A stretch of DNA of 64,000 bases from Streptomyces sp. col6 (GCF_008042035.1 NZ_RDBL01000006.1:1659166-1723165), one strand, 5' to 3'. Shown: positions 1 to 10,289, numbered from the stretch's first letter. Program-made: numbers and translations. Notes: generated by a model not told the origin, from the letters alone.

Positions 1-282
1 ATCCTCGGCGATGAAGGCATCATCTCGGTGTTCCTGGTCGTCGACAGCACCTCGGGCAAGATCGTGGGCGGCCCCCACATCCAGGCCCGGGGCTCCGGCA
101 TCGACGACTCGGCGTTCACCGCGGTCGTGCCGAAGATCGAAGAAGCGCTCAACAAGTCGGCCCAGGACGGCGTGATGGAGCCCCACCAGCTCCAGCAGCT
201 GATCCGCCGCACGGTGGGCAAGTGGGTCTCCGACACCTACCGCCGGCGCCCGATGATCCTCCCCGTGGTGGTTGAGGTCTGA
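1..282 (+). CDS. rnj: Ribonuclease J, C-terminal part (5' end outside window)
   Basis: The reading frame is open from the first base and ends at TGA 280-282, so only the last 93 residues are present. The residues match the C-terminal alpha/beta domain of bacterial RNase J (SGKIVGGPHIQARG near the start, then a helical stretch and the tail RRRPMILPVVVEV). RNase J is a metallo-beta-lactamase/beta-CASP nuclease with endo- and 5'-3' exonuclease activity in mRNA decay and rRNA maturation. The catalytic domain lies upstream and cannot be checked. A hairpin terminator follows at 305-343, and the rRNA operon lies just downstream in the same direction. Confidence 0.9.
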   Translation: MLGDEGIISVFLVVDSTSGKIVGGPHIQARGSGIDDSAFTAVVPKIEEALNKSAQDGVMEPHQLQQLIRRTVGKWVSDTYRRRPMILPVVVEV

Positions 283-304
283 CCCTCCGGCAGGCTCGAA
301 CTCA

Positions 305-343
305 GGAGCGGGGCCCCCGATTTGCATCGGGGCGCCCCGCTCC
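305..343 (+). terminator. Terminator after RNase J
   Basis: A long GC-rich stem (left arm 305-321, right arm 326-343, one bulged base) with a TTGC loop lies 22 nt after the rnj stop. There is no U-tract, as is usual in Streptomyces. Confidence 0.75.
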
Positions 344-817
344 AGTACGTTTACGTCTCCGCCTCACCGGGAAGCACCGCGCGCACTCGTGCGCCCAGAA
401 GCTTCCGAAGAGGGGCGGGAATTCCGACTCAGAACTTCTGATAAAGTCGGAGTCGCCGGAAAGGGAAACGCGAAAGCGAAGAACTGGAAAGCGAAACCCG
501 CTTCGGCCGGGAATCGGACACGAAAGAGTCTGATAGAGTCGGAAACGCAAGACCGAAGGGAAGCGCCCGGAGGAAAGCCCGAGAGGGTGAGTACAAAGGA
601 AGCGTCCGTTCCTTGAGAACTCAACAGCGTGCCAAAAGTCAACGCCAGATATGTTGATACCCCGGCCTGCTTCAGCAGGTTGGTGGTTCCTTTGAAAGCC
701 CTGCCGAGTCATTGACTGGGCAGGCAAAAACACAGCGAGGACGCAGTGGACAACGGGTCTTATTCCGGCCTTTGTTGTTCCGCTCTCGTGATGTGTTCCC
801 CGATTACGGGAAAACAT
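344..817 (+). promoter_or_regulatory. rRNA operon promoter and leader region
   Basis: This 470-nt non-coding, A-rich stretch (unlike its GC-rich neighbours) precedes the 16S 5' end. It has the look of Streptomyces rrn leaders: purine-rich GGAAAG/GCGAAA repeats at 457-500, the CCTTGAGAACTCAACAGCGT block at 611-630 that is widespread upstream of actinobacterial 16S genes, and complementary arms around 695-724 suited to RNase III-type processing. I see no open reading frame of interest. Confidence 0.7.
437..543 (+). promoter_or_regulatory. Duplicated promoter-like motif in the rrn leader
   Basis: TCTGATAAAGTCGGA at 437-451 and TCTGATAGAGTCGGA at 529-543 are near-identical copies 92 nt apart, each containing a GATAAAG/GATAGAG -10-like element. 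Streptomyces rRNA operons are known to use several tandem promoters, so these are probable -10 regions. No good TTGACA -35 is visible upstream of either copy, so activity of each is inferred. Confidence 0.5.
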
Positions 818-993
818 TCACGGAGAGTTTGATCCTGGCTCAGGACGAACGCTGGCGGCGTGCTTAACACATGCAAGTCGAACGATGAAGCCCTTCGGGG
901 TGGATTAGTGGCGAACGGGTGAGTAACACGTGGGCAATCTGCCCTTCACTCTGGGACAAGCCCTGGAAACGGGGTCTAATACCGGATAATACT
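818..993 (+). rRNA. 16S rRNA, 5' fragment only
   Basis: The sequence begins TCACGGAGAGTTTGATCCTG, the canonical Streptomyces 16S 5' end, and follows 16S through the V1 region to TCTAATACCGGATAATACT (about E. coli position 175). It then switches abruptly to sequence from the end of 23S. About 1350 nt of 16S, the 16S-23S spacer and about 3 kb of 23S are absent. The fragment could not function in a ribosome. This is either an assembly collapse at a multicopy rrn locus or a real internal deletion. Confidence 0.85.
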
Positions 994-995
994 GA

Positions 996-1097
996 AGGGT
1001 TAAGGCTCCCAGTAGACGACTGGGTTGATAGGCCAGATGTGGAAGCCCGGTAACGGGTGGAGCTGACTGGTACTAATAGGCCGAGGGCTTGTCCTCA
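996..1097 (+). rRNA. 23S rRNA, 3' fragment only
   Basis: AGGGTTAAGGCTCCCAGTAG through GGTACTAATAGGCCGAGGGCTTGTCCTCA is the last ~100 nt of Streptomyces 23S (domain VI end and terminal helix). Its 5' boundary with the 16S fragment lies around 990-1000 and cannot be set to the base. Downstream the normal 23S-5S spacer continues. Confidence 0.85.
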
Positions 1098-1172
1098 GTT
1101 GCTCGCGTCCACTGTGTTAGTTCTGAAATAACGAACGGCCGTGTTTTCATCCGGTTGGTTCAATTTCATAGT

Positions 1173-1292
1173 GTTTCGGTGGTCATTGCGTTAGGGAAAC
1201 GCCCGGTTACATTCCGAACCCGGAAGCTAAGCCTTTCAGCGCCGATGGTACTGCAGGGGGGACCCTGTGGGAGAGTAGGACGCCGCCGAACT
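1173..1292 (+). rRNA. 5S rRNA
   Basis: The sequence runs from GTTTCGGTGGTCATTGCGTT to GTAGGACGCCGCCGAACTC, about 120 nt, with the conserved loop sequence CCGAACCCGGAAGCTAAGCC. The terminal stem closes between GTTTCGG and CCGAAC. It appears full length, unlike the 16S and 23S parts of the same operon. Confidence 0.92.
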
Positions 1293-1301
1293 CCTTTTAG
1301 G

Positions 1302-1336
1302 AAGAGCCCCGTGCCCTTGTGGCACGGGGCTCTTTC
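1302..1336 (+). terminator. rrn terminator after 5S
   Basis: A perfect stem AGAGCCCCGTGCC / GGCACGGGGCTCT with a 5-nt loop is followed by TTTC. Confidence 0.9.
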
Positions 1337-1465
1337 GCGTTCCGGGACGATCCTGGTTCATCCACCCCGCCGGCCCGTAGAAGGCGGGCGGGAACGGTGT
1401 GTCGGGTGGTTTTGCATAACCCCTGGCTCAGGGTATGCTTTAGCTCGTTGCCGCAGGGCAGCAAG

Positions 1466-1538
1466 GCCCCAATAGCTCAGTCGGTAGAGCGTCTCCATGG
1501 TAAGGAGAAGGTCTGCGGTTCGATTCCGCATTGGGGCT
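1466..1538 (+). tRNA. tRNA-Thr (anticodon GGT)
   Basis: A 73-nt cloverleaf: acceptor GCCCCAA/TTGGGGC plus discriminator T, D arm GCTC/GAGC, anticodon stem TCTCC/GGAGA with loop ATGGTAA (anticodon GGT, reads ACC/ACU), T arm TGCGG-TTCGATT-CCGCA. CCA is not encoded. It lies outside the rrn transcript, after its terminator. Confidence 0.95.
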
Positions 1539-1545
1539 CAGAACA

Positions 1546-1577
1546 AGAAAGGCCCCGCCTGTCGGCGGGGCCTTTCT
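1546..1577 (+). terminator. Terminator after tRNA-Thr
   Basis: A 14-bp perfect stem (AGAAAGGCCCCGCC / GGCGGGGCCTTTCT) with a 4-nt loop. It lies 8 nt after the tRNA and 31 nt before the convergent osaC stop, so it may serve both directions. Confidence 0.88.
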
Positions 1578-1608
1578 TCATGTGTGGGCGAGGGTCAACC
1601 GGGCCCGG

Positions 1609-4233
1609 CTAAGCCGGGTGCGGTTCCGGGACGCGCATCGTGAGGATGGCCATGTCGTCCGAGGGCGGGTCGGCGGCGAAGCGCTCGACGGCCCGGAGAA
1701 TGCGTGCGGCGACCGCGCCCGCCGTAAGCCCCGTGCAGTGGGCGAGCACGTCCGCCAGGCCGTCGTCGCCGAGCATCCGCGTACCCTCCCGGCGTTCCGT
1801 CACACCGTCCGTCACGCACAACAGGACGTCGCCCGGCTCCAGCGTGAACTCCTGCTCGTACAGCTCCAGGTCCTCCATGACGCCCAGCAGCGGCTGCGGG
1901 TCCGCCGCCGGCTCGACCGAGCCGTCCTGGCGCAGCCGTAGCGGCAGCGGGTGGCCGGCGCAGACGACCTTCAGCAGCGCGCTGCCGTCCTCCTGCGGCC
2001 ACAGCTCGCCGTAGAGCAGCGTGAGGAAGCGGCTGCGGCTCCCCTCGTCGAGGATGGCGGCATTGAGTCGTTCCAGGACCGCGGGGCCGCCGAAGCCCTC
2101 CCGGGCCAGCAGACGCAGCGCGTGGCGGGCCAGACCCGTGACGGCCGCCGCCTCCGGCCCCGTACCGCAGACGTCGCCGATGGCGAACCCGTAAGCGCCG
2201 TCGCGGATCGGGAAGACGTCGTAGAAGTCGCCGCCGACCTCGTTGCCCTCGCCGGCCGCGCGGTAGATGACGTCGACCTCGACGTTGGGCACGGTCGGCA
2301 GGCCCGGCGGCAGCAGGCTGCGCTGGAGGGACTGGCTGATCGCCGTGCGCTCCGAGTAGAGGCGGGCGTTGTCCAGGGCCAGGGCGGCCCGGCGGGACAG
2401 GTCCTCGGCCAGTTCCAGGATCTCCTGGCGGAAGTGGTCGTCGGACGGCTTGCCGAGCGTGAGCATGCCGATGACCCGGTTGCGGGCGACGAGGGGCAGG
2501 ACCACGGTCTCCCCGCCGACCGCCGCGGCGGTCGCGAGTGTCGTACGGGTGCCCGCGCCGAGGCCGCCGGGGTCGCCGATGCCGATACTGCGCATCGAGG
2601 TCTGCAGCGCCGCCTCGTGGGCGGCCCGGGACGGCGCGGTCCAGACGCGGGCGCCGGGGGTCGGCACCGGCTCCGGCGGGGAGATCTTGGTGAGCAGGGC
2701 CTTGAGGCCGTCGATGCGCTCCTCGTCCTCGTGCAGCACGTAGGAGAGCTCCGGCTCCGATGCCTGGTCGGCGATCGTGTAGACGGCGCACCACGTCGCC
2801 AGCGTCGGGACCGTCATCTGGGCCATCAGCGCCAGCGTCTGGTCCCGGTCCAGGGTGCCCGCCAGCAGGTCCGACGCCTCGACGAGGAAGGACAGCGAGC
2901 CGCGGCGCAGCCGTTCCAGCTCGCCCAGCCGTGCCGACTCGACCGCGAGGGCGATCCGGTCCGCGGCGAACTGGAGACGCAGTGCCTCCTCGTTGGAGTA
3001 GCGGCCGGCGGCCTCGGCCGCGACGCCCAGGGAGCCCGTGAGGCGCCCCTCGACCTTCAGCGGGACCGTGACCACCGAACGCATGCCGGTGTTGCCGAGC
3101 AGCGGGACCGCGCCCGGCACGGCGTCCAGGTCCTCGTGGACGGCGGGCATCCGTGCGGAGCCGTACCGTCCGGTGCCGGCCTCGACGGGAACGCGGGCGA
3201 ACCGTTGGCGGGCGGAGGGCAGGCCGGTTGTGGCCCGCACCTCCAGTTCGGTCTCGTCGTCCGTGGCCAGCAGCAGGAAGGCGGCGTCGGCGTCGAGCAT
3301 GTCGCGTGCCCGCTCGACGGTGCGCTGGAGCAGGCCGTCCAGGTCGTCGGGGGCGGGGGAGCCGATGAAGACCTCGAAGGGGTCCGTCTTGCGGCTCTCG
3401 GCGGCGTCGGAGACGGGGACGCGCACCGGGGTCTGGAGGACCGCGCGTTCGTAGTCGCGCACCAGGAGGCAGACGGTCGACGGTTCGCCCTCGGTGTCCC
3501 GGACGCGCAGGTGGGAGCCGTAGACCGGGATGGTGCGGCCGTCGGCGCCCCGGATGCCGTAGCTGCCCTCCCAGCGCGAGAGGCGCAGGGCGTCGGCGAT
3601 GCCGGTGCTGGTCCCGGGGGTCTGCGGCCAGGCGGTGAAGTCCGTGAGCTGCTTGCCGGTGACCTGGTCCGCAGTGTGGCCGAACAGGTACGTGGCGTCG
3701 TCGTTCCACGCGGCGATCGCGCCCGAGCTGTCGATCTGGACGACGGCGACCCTGACCCGCTCGTCCGCGACCGGGAGCAGGCCGACGGGCAGGAGCGGCC
3801 CGGCCGAGCGGACGCCCACCGGGCGGTCCGGAAGATCGAGCTGGAACCAGACATGTTTGTGGGTGGGGGAGTACTCGACGCCCCACCGGGAAGCGAGAGC
3901 CGCGCAGAGCAGCAGACCGCGGCCGTTCTCGCTGTCGGAGTTGCCGAAGTTCAGCCCGGCCGGCTGGAGCGGGATCTCCCGCTCCGGGTAATGGTCGGCG
4001 ATCTCGACCCGGACGCCGTCCTCCGTGCGCAGACACAGCACGTCCGCGGCGGTGCCCGCGTGGACCACTGCATTGGTGACGAGTTCGCTGGTCAGGACCA
4101 CCGCGTCGTCGACGACGTCGGTGTAGCCCCAGCCCTGGAGCGTGTCGCGGACAAAGGCACGGGCCGTCGCGACGGAGCGCGCCACCGGGTCGAAAGTGGC
4201 AGTCGCACGCGCCGTGATCACAGCACTCCCCAT
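1609..4233 (-). CDS. osaC: Multidomain anti-sigma kinase/PAS/GAF/PP2C phosphatase (OsaC type)
   Basis: 874 residues. In order: an RsbW/SpoIIAB-like HATPase (about 1-125, with ELVTNAVVHAG and the NGRGLLL G-box), a PAS domain (about 160-270), two GAF domains (about 290-450 and 480-630) and a C-terminal SpoIIE-type PP2C phosphatase (about 655-870, with EVGGDFYDVF and DDMAILTM metal-binding segments). It therefore has both the kinase and phosphatase halves of a partner-switching module. In S. coelicolor the divergent neighbour of osaA is osaC, reported to help reset sigma-B after osmotic stress; domain order and position match. The start is the ATG at 4233 because the HATPase begins there, although the frame stays open to 4410. 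Cytoplasmic; no membrane segment. The exact partner here is inferred. Confidence 0.88.
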   Translation of the reverse strand: MGSAVITARATATFDPVARSVATARAFVRDTLQGWGYTDVVDDAVVLTSELVTNAVVHAGTAADVLCLRTEDGVRVEIADHYPEREIPLQPAGLNFGNSDSENGRGLLLCAALASRWGVEYSPTHKHVWFQLDLPDRPVGVRSAGPLLPVGLLPVADERVRVAVVQIDSSGAIAAWNDDATYLFGHTADQVTGKQLTDFTAWPQTPGTSTGIADALRLSRWEGSYGIRGADGRTIPVYGSHLRVRDTEGEPSTVCLLVRDYERAVLQTPVRVPVSDAAESRKTDPFEVFIGSPAPDDLDGLLQRTVERARDMLDADAAFLLLATDDETELEVRATTGLPSARQRFARVPVEAGTGRYGSARMPAVHEDLDAVPGAVPLLGNTGMRSVVTVPLKVEGRLTGSLGVAAEAAGRYSNEEALRLQFAADRIALAVESARLGELERLRRGSLSFLVEASDLLAGTLDRDQTLALMAQMTVPTLATWCAVYTIADQASEPELSYVLHEDEERIDGLKALLTKISPPEPVPTPGARVWTAPSRAAHEAALQTSMRSIGIGDPGGLGAGTRTTLATAAAVGGETVVLPLVARNRVIGMLTLGKPSDDHFRQEILELAEDLSRRAALALDNARLYSERTAISQSLQRSLLPPGLPTVPNVEVDVIYRAAGEGNEVGGDFYDVFPIRDGAYGFAIGDVCGTGPEAAAVTGLARHALRLLAREGFGGPAVLERLNAAILDEGSRSRFLTLLYGELWPQEDGSALLKVVCAGHPLPLRLRQDGSVEPAADPQPLLGVMEDLELYEQEFTLEPGDVLLCVTDGVTERREGTRMLGDDGLADVLAHCTGLTAGAVAARILRAVERFAADPPSDDMAILTMRVPEPHPA

Positions 4234-4576
4234 ATGGTGTCTCGTCGCTTCCCCGAGTCCTGTGCCCGTTTCTCGCCGCTTCGATTCGCCTGCCAGGCTA
4301 GACGTTCCTCCCGCGCACCGGGTACACGAGGTCCGACTTCGGACAGGGCCGGGCGGGAACGGACGGGTGACCGACCAGGATGGGCTTCCCCTCGGAGGGA
4401 TGTGGGACAACCATGGGACGTTCCACCCCGACCGGTTCCCGCCTGGTAGGTTTCAACGATTTGACGTCCGCATGGTCACCCGTCGACGGTGGGCTGTGGC
4501 GGTGAGCCGGCGAAGTTGTGGGCAAGCTCTCGGACGAGGTCCTAGCGAGATGGTCAACCCCTGCGGGAGGGACACG
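4234..4576. promoter_or_regulatory. Divergent osaC/osaA control region
   Basis: 343 nt between divergent starts, with no convincing gene. GGGTAC at 4320-4325 on the + strand resembles the -10 of sigma-B-type stress promoters, but the -35 match is poor (GTT 13 nt upstream). A Shine-Dalgarno-like GGGAGGGA lies at 4565-4572, just before the osaA GTG. Confidence 0.4.
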
Positions 4577-7500
4577 GTGGAGTCTGACGTGGCGGCGCGG
4601 GGTTCAGGCACGCGCAGTAAAGGCGGACAGTCCGTGAAGAAGCAGCGCAATGGAACCGTCGAGGTCGACGCCGCGGCGCTCCACAGACTGCTGGCCGGTC
4701 TGGTCGCCATGCGCGACGGGAACTTCCGCAGGCGCGTCACGGTCTCCGGCGAAGGCGTGATGGCGGAGCTCGCCGCGGTCTTCAACGAGGTCGCCGACCG
4801 TAATGTGCACCTCACCGGCGAGCTGGCGCGGGTCAGGCGCGTGGTCGGCCGCGAGGGCAAGCTCACCGAGCGTCTGGAGACGGGCGCCTGCGAGGGCTCC
4901 TGGGCGGCCGCGATCGATGCGTCCAACGAGCTGGTCGACGATCTCGCGCGGCCCGTCTCCGAGGTCGGGCGGGTGCTGTCGGCGGTGGCCGACGGTGATC
5001 TCGAACAGCGGATGGAGCTGCGTTCCCACACGGCGGACGAGACGGTACGGCCGCTGCGCGGGGAGTTCCTGAAGGTCGCCCGTACGGTCAACAACCTCGT
5101 CGACCAGCTGTCGGCGTTCACCGAGCAGGTGACGCGGGTCGCGGTCGAGGTGGGCACCGAGGGCAAGCTCGGCGGCCAGGCCCAGGTGCGCGGGATGTCC
5201 GGGTCGTGGAAGGACCTCACGGACTCCGTCAACACCATGGCGTACCGGCTGACCGCACAGGTGCGCGACATCGCCCTGGTGACGACGGCGGTCGCGAAGG
5301 GCGACCTGTCGCGGAAGGTCACCGTCCATGTCGCCGGCGAGATGCTCCAGCTGAAGAACACCGTCAACACGATGGTGGACCAGCTGTCCTCGTTCTCCTC
5401 CGAGGTGACCCGGGTCGCCCGTGAGGTGGGGACGGAGGGCGAGCTGGGCGGCCAGGCGGTCGTGCCGGGCGTGGCCGGGGTGTGGAAGGACCTCACGGAC
5501 TCCGTCAACACGATGGCCGGCAACCTCACCTCCCAGGTGCGGGGCATCGCGGAGGTGACGACGGCGGTCGCCAACGGCGACCTGTCGCAGAAGGTGCAGG
5601 TGAGTGCGCGCGGCGAGGTCGCCCAGCTCGCCGAGACGATCAACCAGATGACCGAGACGTTGCGCACCTTCGCGGACGAGGTCACCCGTGTGGCCAGCGA
5701 GGTCGGTGGTCAGGGTGTGCTCGGCGGCCAGGCGCAGGTGCCGGGCGCCGCGGGCACCTGGAAGGACCTCACCGACTCGGTGAACACGGTCTTCCGTAAC
5801 CTGACGATCCAGGTGCGGGACATCGCCCAGGTGACCACGGCGGTCGCCAGCGGTGACATGACGCAGAAGGTCACCGTCAACGTGGCCGGCGAGATGCTGG
5901 AGCTGAAGAACACCGTCAACACGATGGTCGACCAGCTCCAGTCCTTCGGTTCGGAAGTGACCCGGGTGGCCCGGGAGGTCGGTGTCGAGGGCCGGCTCGG
6001 CGGGCAGGCCGAGGTGCCGGGCGCCGCGGGCACCTGGAAGGACCTCACGGACTCCGTGAACACGGCGTTCCGGAACCTGACCGGTCAGGTGCGGGACATC
6101 GCGCAGGTGACGACGGCGGTCGCCAACGGCGACCTGTCGCAGAAGGTCACCGTCGATGTCGCGGGCGAGATGCTGGAGCTGAAGAACACCGTCAACACGA
6201 TGGTGGCGCAGCTGTCCTCCTTCGCCGACCAGGTCACGCGGATGGCGCGGGACGTGGGCACCGAGGGCCGCCTCGGCGGTCAGGCGCGGGTGGACGGTGT
6301 CTCCGGTACGTGGAAGGAGCTGACCGACTCCGTCAACTTCATGGCGGGGAACCTGACCTCCCAGGTGCGCCAGATCGCCCAGGTCACGACGGCGGTGGCG
6401 CGGGGCGACCTGTCGCAGAAGATCGACGTGGACGCGCGCGGCGAGATCCTGGAGCTGAAGAACACCATCAACACGATGGTCGACCAGCTCTCCGCCTTCG
6501 CGGAGCAGGTGACGCGGGTGGCCCGCGAGGTGGGCACCGACGGCCGCCTCGGCGGCCAGGCCCAGGTGCCCGGCGTGGCCGGTGTGTGGCGTGATCTGAC
6601 GGACTCGGTGAACGGCATGGCCGGGAACCTCACCGCTCAGGTCCGTAACATCGCGCAGGTCGCCACGGCGGTGGCGCGCGGTGACCTGTCGCAGAAGATC
6701 GACGTGGACGCGCGCGGCGAGATCCTGGAGCTGAAGAACACCCTCAACACCATGGTCGACCAGCTCTCGAACTTCGCGGAGCAGGTGACGCGGGTGGCCC
6801 GCGAGGTGGGCACCGAGGGGATCCTCGGCGGTCAGGCCGAGGTGCAGGGGGTCTCCGGTACGTGGAAGGACCTCACGCAGTCCGTCAACGGCATGGCGAA
6901 CAACCTCACCCTGCAGGTGCGGAACATCGCCGAGGTGACCACCGCGGTCGCCAACGGCGACCTGTCCAAGAAGATCACCGTCGACGCCAAGGGCGAGATC
7001 CTCGAACTGGTGACGACCGTCAACACGATGGTCGACCAGCTGCTCAACTTCGCCGACGAGGTGACGCGTGTCGCCCGTGAGGTGGGCACCGAGGGCATCC
7101 TCGGCGGCCAGGCGCGGGTGCGCGGGGCGACCGGCATCTGGAAGGACCTCAGCGACAACGTCAACCTGATGGCCAACAACCTGACCAGCCAGGTGCGCAA
7201 CATCTCCCGGGTCTCGTCCGCCGTCGCCAACGGCGACCTGACGAAGAAGGTCACCGTCGAGGCGCGCGGCGAGGTCGCCGAGCTGGCCGACACCGTCAAC
7301 ACGATGGTGACGACCCTGTCCTCGTTCGCGGACGAGGTGACCCGTGTCGCCCGCGAGGTGGGCACCGAGGGCGAACTGGGCGGCCAGGCGCGCGTCCCGG
7401 GCGTCTCGGGTACGTGGAAGGACCTCACCGAGTCCGTGAACTCGATGGCGTCGAACCTGACGGGTCAGGTGCGCCAGATCGCCGCCGTCACGACGGCCAT

Positions 7501-10111
7501 CGCCAAGGGCGACCTGACCAAGAAGATCGACATCGACGCGCGCGGCGAGATCCAGCAGCTGAAGAACACCATCAACACGATGGTCGACCAGCTGTCGTCG
7601 TTCGCCGAGCAGGTCACCCGCGTCGCCCGTGAGGTGGGTACCGAGGGCCAGCTGGGCGGCCAGGCGCGGGTGCGGGACGTGGACGGCACCTGGCGCGACC
7701 TCACCGAGTCGGTGAACGAGATGGCGGGGAACCTGACCCGTCAGGTGCGGGCCATCGCGGCCGTCGCCACGGCGGTGACGCGCGGCGATCTCAACCTGAA
7801 GATCGACGTGGACGCGGCGGGCGAGATCCAGGCCCTGCAGGACAACATCAACACGATGATCGCGAACCTGCGCGACACCACCGCCACCAACAAGGAGCAG
7901 GACTGGCTCAAGGGCAACCTCGCCCGGATCTCCGGTCTGATGCAGGGGCGGCGCGACCTGGACGACGTCGCCTCGCTGATCATGAGCGAGCTGACGCCCG
8001 TGGTCTCCGCGCAGCACGGCGCCTTCTTCCTGGCCACGCCCACCGGCGAGACCGACGCGCTGGGCGGCGAGGCCGAAGGGGCCTACGAGCTCCGCATGCG
8101 GGGAAGCTACGGCTACTCGGCCGGCTCCATGCCGACGTCGTTCCGGCCGGGCGAGACGCTCATCGGCACGGCAGCCGAGGAGAAGCGGACGATCCAGGTG
8201 GACAACGTTCCGCCGGGCTACCTGAAGATCTCCTCGGGGCTCGGCGAGGCGCCGCCCGCGCATGTGATCGTGCTGCCGGTGCTGTTCGAGGGCAAGGTCC
8301 TCGGCGTCATCGAACTGGCCTCCTTCCAGCCGTTCACGCACATCCAGCGGGACTTCCTCAACCAGCTCGCGGAAATGATCGCGACGAGCGTCAACACCAT
8401 CAGCGTCAACACGACGACCGAGAAGCTGCTCGAACAGTCGCAGGAGCTCACCGAGCAACTGCGCGACCGCTCGCAGGAATTGGAGAACCGGCAGAAGGCC
8501 CTCCAGGCGTCCAACGCCGAACTGGAGGAGAAGGCCGAGCTGCTGGCCCGCCAGAACCGCGACATCGAGGTCAAGAACACCGAGATCGAGGAAGCGCGCC
8601 AGGTCCTGGAGGAGCGCGCCGAACAGCTCGCCGTCTCGATGCGCTACAAGTCCGAGTTCCTGGCGAACATGTCGCACGAGCTGCGCACCCCGCTCAACTC
8701 GCTGCTCATCCTGGCCAAGTTGCTGGCGGACAACGCCGAGGGCAATCTCTCGCCGAAGCAGGTGGAATTCGCCGAGACGATCCACGGGGCCGGTTCCGAC
8801 CTGCTCCAGCTGATCAACGACATCCTCGACCTGTCGAAGGTCGAGGCGGGCAAGATGGACGTCAGCCCGACCCGGATCGCCCTGGTGCAGCTGGTCGACT
8901 ACGTGGAGGCGACCTTCCGGCCGCTCACCGCGGAAAAGGGGCTGGATTTCTCCGTACGAGTGTCGCCGGAGCTGCCGGCGACGCTGCACACCGACGAGCA
9001 GCGGCTGCTCCAGGTGCTGCGCAACCTGCTCTCCAACGCGGTGAAGTTCACCGACAGCGGGGCCGTCGAGCTGGTGATCAGGCACGCCGGCCAGGAGGTG
9101 CCGGACGCCATCCGCGAGCAGCTGCTGGAGGCCGGTTCGCTGCGGGACGCGGACGGCGATCTGATCGCCTTCTCGGTGACCGACACGGGTATCGGGATCG
9201 CCGCCAGCAAGATGCGGGTCATCTTCGAGGCGTTCAAGCAGGCGGACGGCACGACCAGCCGCAAGTACGGCGGTACGGGTCTCGGCCTCTCCATCAGCCG
9301 CGAGATCGCGCGGCTGCTGGGCGGCGAGATCCACGCGGCGAGCGAACCCGGCCGGGGCTCGACGTTCACGCTGTACCTCCCGCTGCACCCGAGTGAACTC
9401 CCGCCGCAGGGCTACCCGCAGATCGCTCCCGGACCGGCCGAGGGCCAGACCGGCACGGCCGAGGGCGGTCGGGCTGTCGAGGCCGGGCAGGTGTATGTGC
9501 CGGGCCCCCAGGACATCACGCAGTCCTCGCCGCTTTCGCGCGGTGGACAGGAGCCCGGAGGCGCGGCGGGACGGCTGAGCCAGCGGCGCAAGGCGCTGGG
9601 AGGCGGGCGGCAGCAGCCCGCGCTGCCGCCGCGTCCGGCACCCGTACCCGCTCCGCAGCCGGCCCCGGCAGCGCCGCAGGAGTCGTGGGCCCTGGGCGGT
9701 CAGGACGAGCCCGAGGTGCGCAGGACGTTCCGGTTCAACGGCGAGAAGGTACTGATCGTCGACGACGACATCCGCAACGTCTTCGCGCTCACCAGCGTGC
9801 TGGAGCAGCACGGACTGACGGTCCTGTACGCCGAGAACGGACGCGAGGGCATCGAAGTCCTGGAGCAGCACGATGATCTGACGGTGGTGCTGATGGACAT
9901 CATGATGCCGGAGATGGACGGTTACGCGACCACCTCGGCGATCCGCAGGATGCCGCAGTTCGCCGAGCTGCCGATCGTGGCGCTGACCGCGAAGGCGATG
10001 AAGGGCGACAAGGAGAAGGCGCTGGAATCCGGAGCGTCGGACTATGTCACGAAGCCGGTCGATCCCGACCATCTGCTTTCGGTCATGGAGCGGTGGATGC
10101 GCGGAGAGTGA
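4577..10111 (+). CDS. osaA: Cytoplasmic hybrid histidine kinase with a long HAMP array (OsaA type)
   Basis: 1844 residues from GTG 4577, chosen for its GGGAGGGA ribosome site and because the upstream open frame looks non-coding. There are about 12 HAMP units in tandem (roughly residues 25-1110), recognised by the recurring [20 protein letters not shown] and [17 protein letters not shown] motifs. They are followed by a GAF domain (about 1130-1275), a coiled coil (about 1280-1355), HisKA with SHELRTP (His1367), HATPase with DTGIGI and [10 protein letters not shown], an Ala/Pro linker, and a receiver domain (Asp1774 in [11 protein letters not shown]). No transmembrane segment is present, so it is a soluble sensor like the fungal group III osmosensing kinases. 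In S. coelicolor OsaA and OsaB are required for growth and aerial development under osmotic stress. osaB follows and osaC is divergent. Confidence 0.92.
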   Translation: MESDVAARGSGTRSKGGQSVKKQRNGTVEVDAAALHRLLAGLVAMRDGNFRRRVTVSGEGVMAELAAVFNEVADRNVHLTGELARVRRVVGREGKLTERLETGACEGSWAAAIDASNELVDDLARPVSEVGRVLSAVADGDLEQRMELRSHTADETVRPLRGEFLKVARTVNNLVDQLSAFTEQVTRVAVEVGTEGKLGGQAQVRGMSGSWKDLTDSVNTMAYRLTAQVRDIALVTTAVAKGDLSRKVTVHVAGEMLQLKNTVNTMVDQLSSFSSEVTRVAREVGTEGELGGQAVVPGVAGVWKDLTDSVNTMAGNLTSQVRGIAEVTTAVANGDLSQKVQVSARGEVAQLAETINQMTETLRTFADEVTRVASEVGGQGVLGGQAQVPGAAGTWKDLTDSVNTVFRNLTIQVRDIAQVTTAVASGDMTQKVTVNVAGEMLELKNTVNTMVDQLQSFGSEVTRVAREVGVEGRLGGQAEVPGAAGTWKDLTDSVNTAFRNLTGQVRDIAQVTTAVANGDLSQKVTVDVAGEMLELKNTVNTMVAQLSSFADQVTRMARDVGTEGRLGGQARVDGVSGTWKELTDSVNFMAGNLTSQVRQIAQVTTAVARGDLSQKIDVDARGEILELKNTINTMVDQLSAFAEQVTRVAREVGTDGRLGGQAQVPGVAGVWRDLTDSVNGMAGNLTAQVRNIAQVATAVARGDLSQKIDVDARGEILELKNTLNTMVDQLSNFAEQVTRVAREVGTEGILGGQAEVQGVSGTWKDLTQSVNGMANNLTLQVRNIAEVTTAVANGDLSKKITVDAKGEILELVTTVNTMVDQLLNFADEVTRVAREVGTEGILGGQARVRGATGIWKDLSDNVNLMANNLTSQVRNISRVSSAVANGDLTKKVTVEARGEVAELADTVNTMVTTLSSFADEVTRVAREVGTEGELGGQARVPGVSGTWKDLTESVNSMASNLTGQVRQIAAVTTAIAKGDLTKKIDIDARGEIQQLKNTINTMVDQLSSFAEQVTRVAREVGTEGQLGGQARVRDVDGTWRDLTESVNEMAGNLTRQVRAIAAVATAVTRGDLNLKIDVDAAGEIQALQDNINTMIANLRDTTATNKEQDWLKGNLARISGLMQGRRDLDDVASLIMSELTPVVSAQHGAFFLATPTGETDALGGEAEGAYELRMRGSYGYSAGSMPTSFRPGETLIGTAAEEKRTIQVDNVPPGYLKISSGLGEAPPAHVIVLPVLFEGKVLGVIELASFQPFTHIQRDFLNQLAEMIATSVNTISVNTTTEKLLEQSQELTEQLRDRSQELENRQKALQASNAELEEKAELLARQNRDIEVKNTEIEEARQVLEERAEQLAVSMRYKSEFLANMSHELRTPLNSLLILAKLLADNAEGNLSPKQVEFAETIHGAGSDLLQLINDILDLSKVEAGKMDVSPTRIALVQLVDYVEATFRPLTAEKGLDFSVRVSPELPATLHTDEQRLLQVLRNLLSNAVKFTDSGAVELVIRHAGQEVPDAIREQLLEAGSLRDADGDLIAFSVTDTGIGIAASKMRVIFEAFKQADGTTSRKYGGTGLGLSISREIARLLGGEIHAASEPGRGSTFTLYLPLHPSELPPQGYPQIAPGPAEGQTGTAEGGRAVEAGQVYVPGPQDITQSSPLSRGGQEPGGAAGRLSQRRKALGGGRQQPALPPRPAPVPAPQPAPAAPQESWALGGQDEPEVRRTFRFNGEKVLIVDDDIRNVFALTSVLEQHGLTVLYAENGREGIEVLEQHDDLTVVLMDIMMPEMDGYATTSAIRRMPQFAELPIVALTAKAMKGDKEKALESGASDYVTKPVDPDHLLSVMERWMRGE

Positions 10112-10289
10112 GCGCTCGCTGAGCGAATCCACGTAGATTTGTTGATCGATGATGTCCGGAGGGGTGTGGGAACGCGGATTGCCGGGAACCTTCTGGTCTC
10201 CCGCCGCGTTTTCGGTACGTGCACAGTGACATCGCGGTGACAGGGTGTGGTGACCGCCGGGGTGCGGCTACCATGACCGGCACAAGGAC

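Noticed and set aside
302..817. Minus-strand ORFs of 92-171 codons over the rrn leader
   Set aside because: They cover the rRNA promoter/leader and have no ribosome sites or family resemblance.
1089..1612. Short + strand ORFs over 5S and tRNA-Thr
   Set aside because: They overlap structural RNA genes.
1951..4449. 832-codon ORF antisense to osaC
   Set aside because: Codon-shadow of osaC with Gly/Arg/Ala-rich low-complexity product; the minus-strand protein has clear domains.
4604..10132. Antisense 1842-codon ORF opposite osaA
   Set aside because: It arises from high third-position GC and the HAMP repeats; its product is His/Arg/Val low-complexity and matches no fold. The + strand has full HAMP, GAF, kinase and receiver domains.
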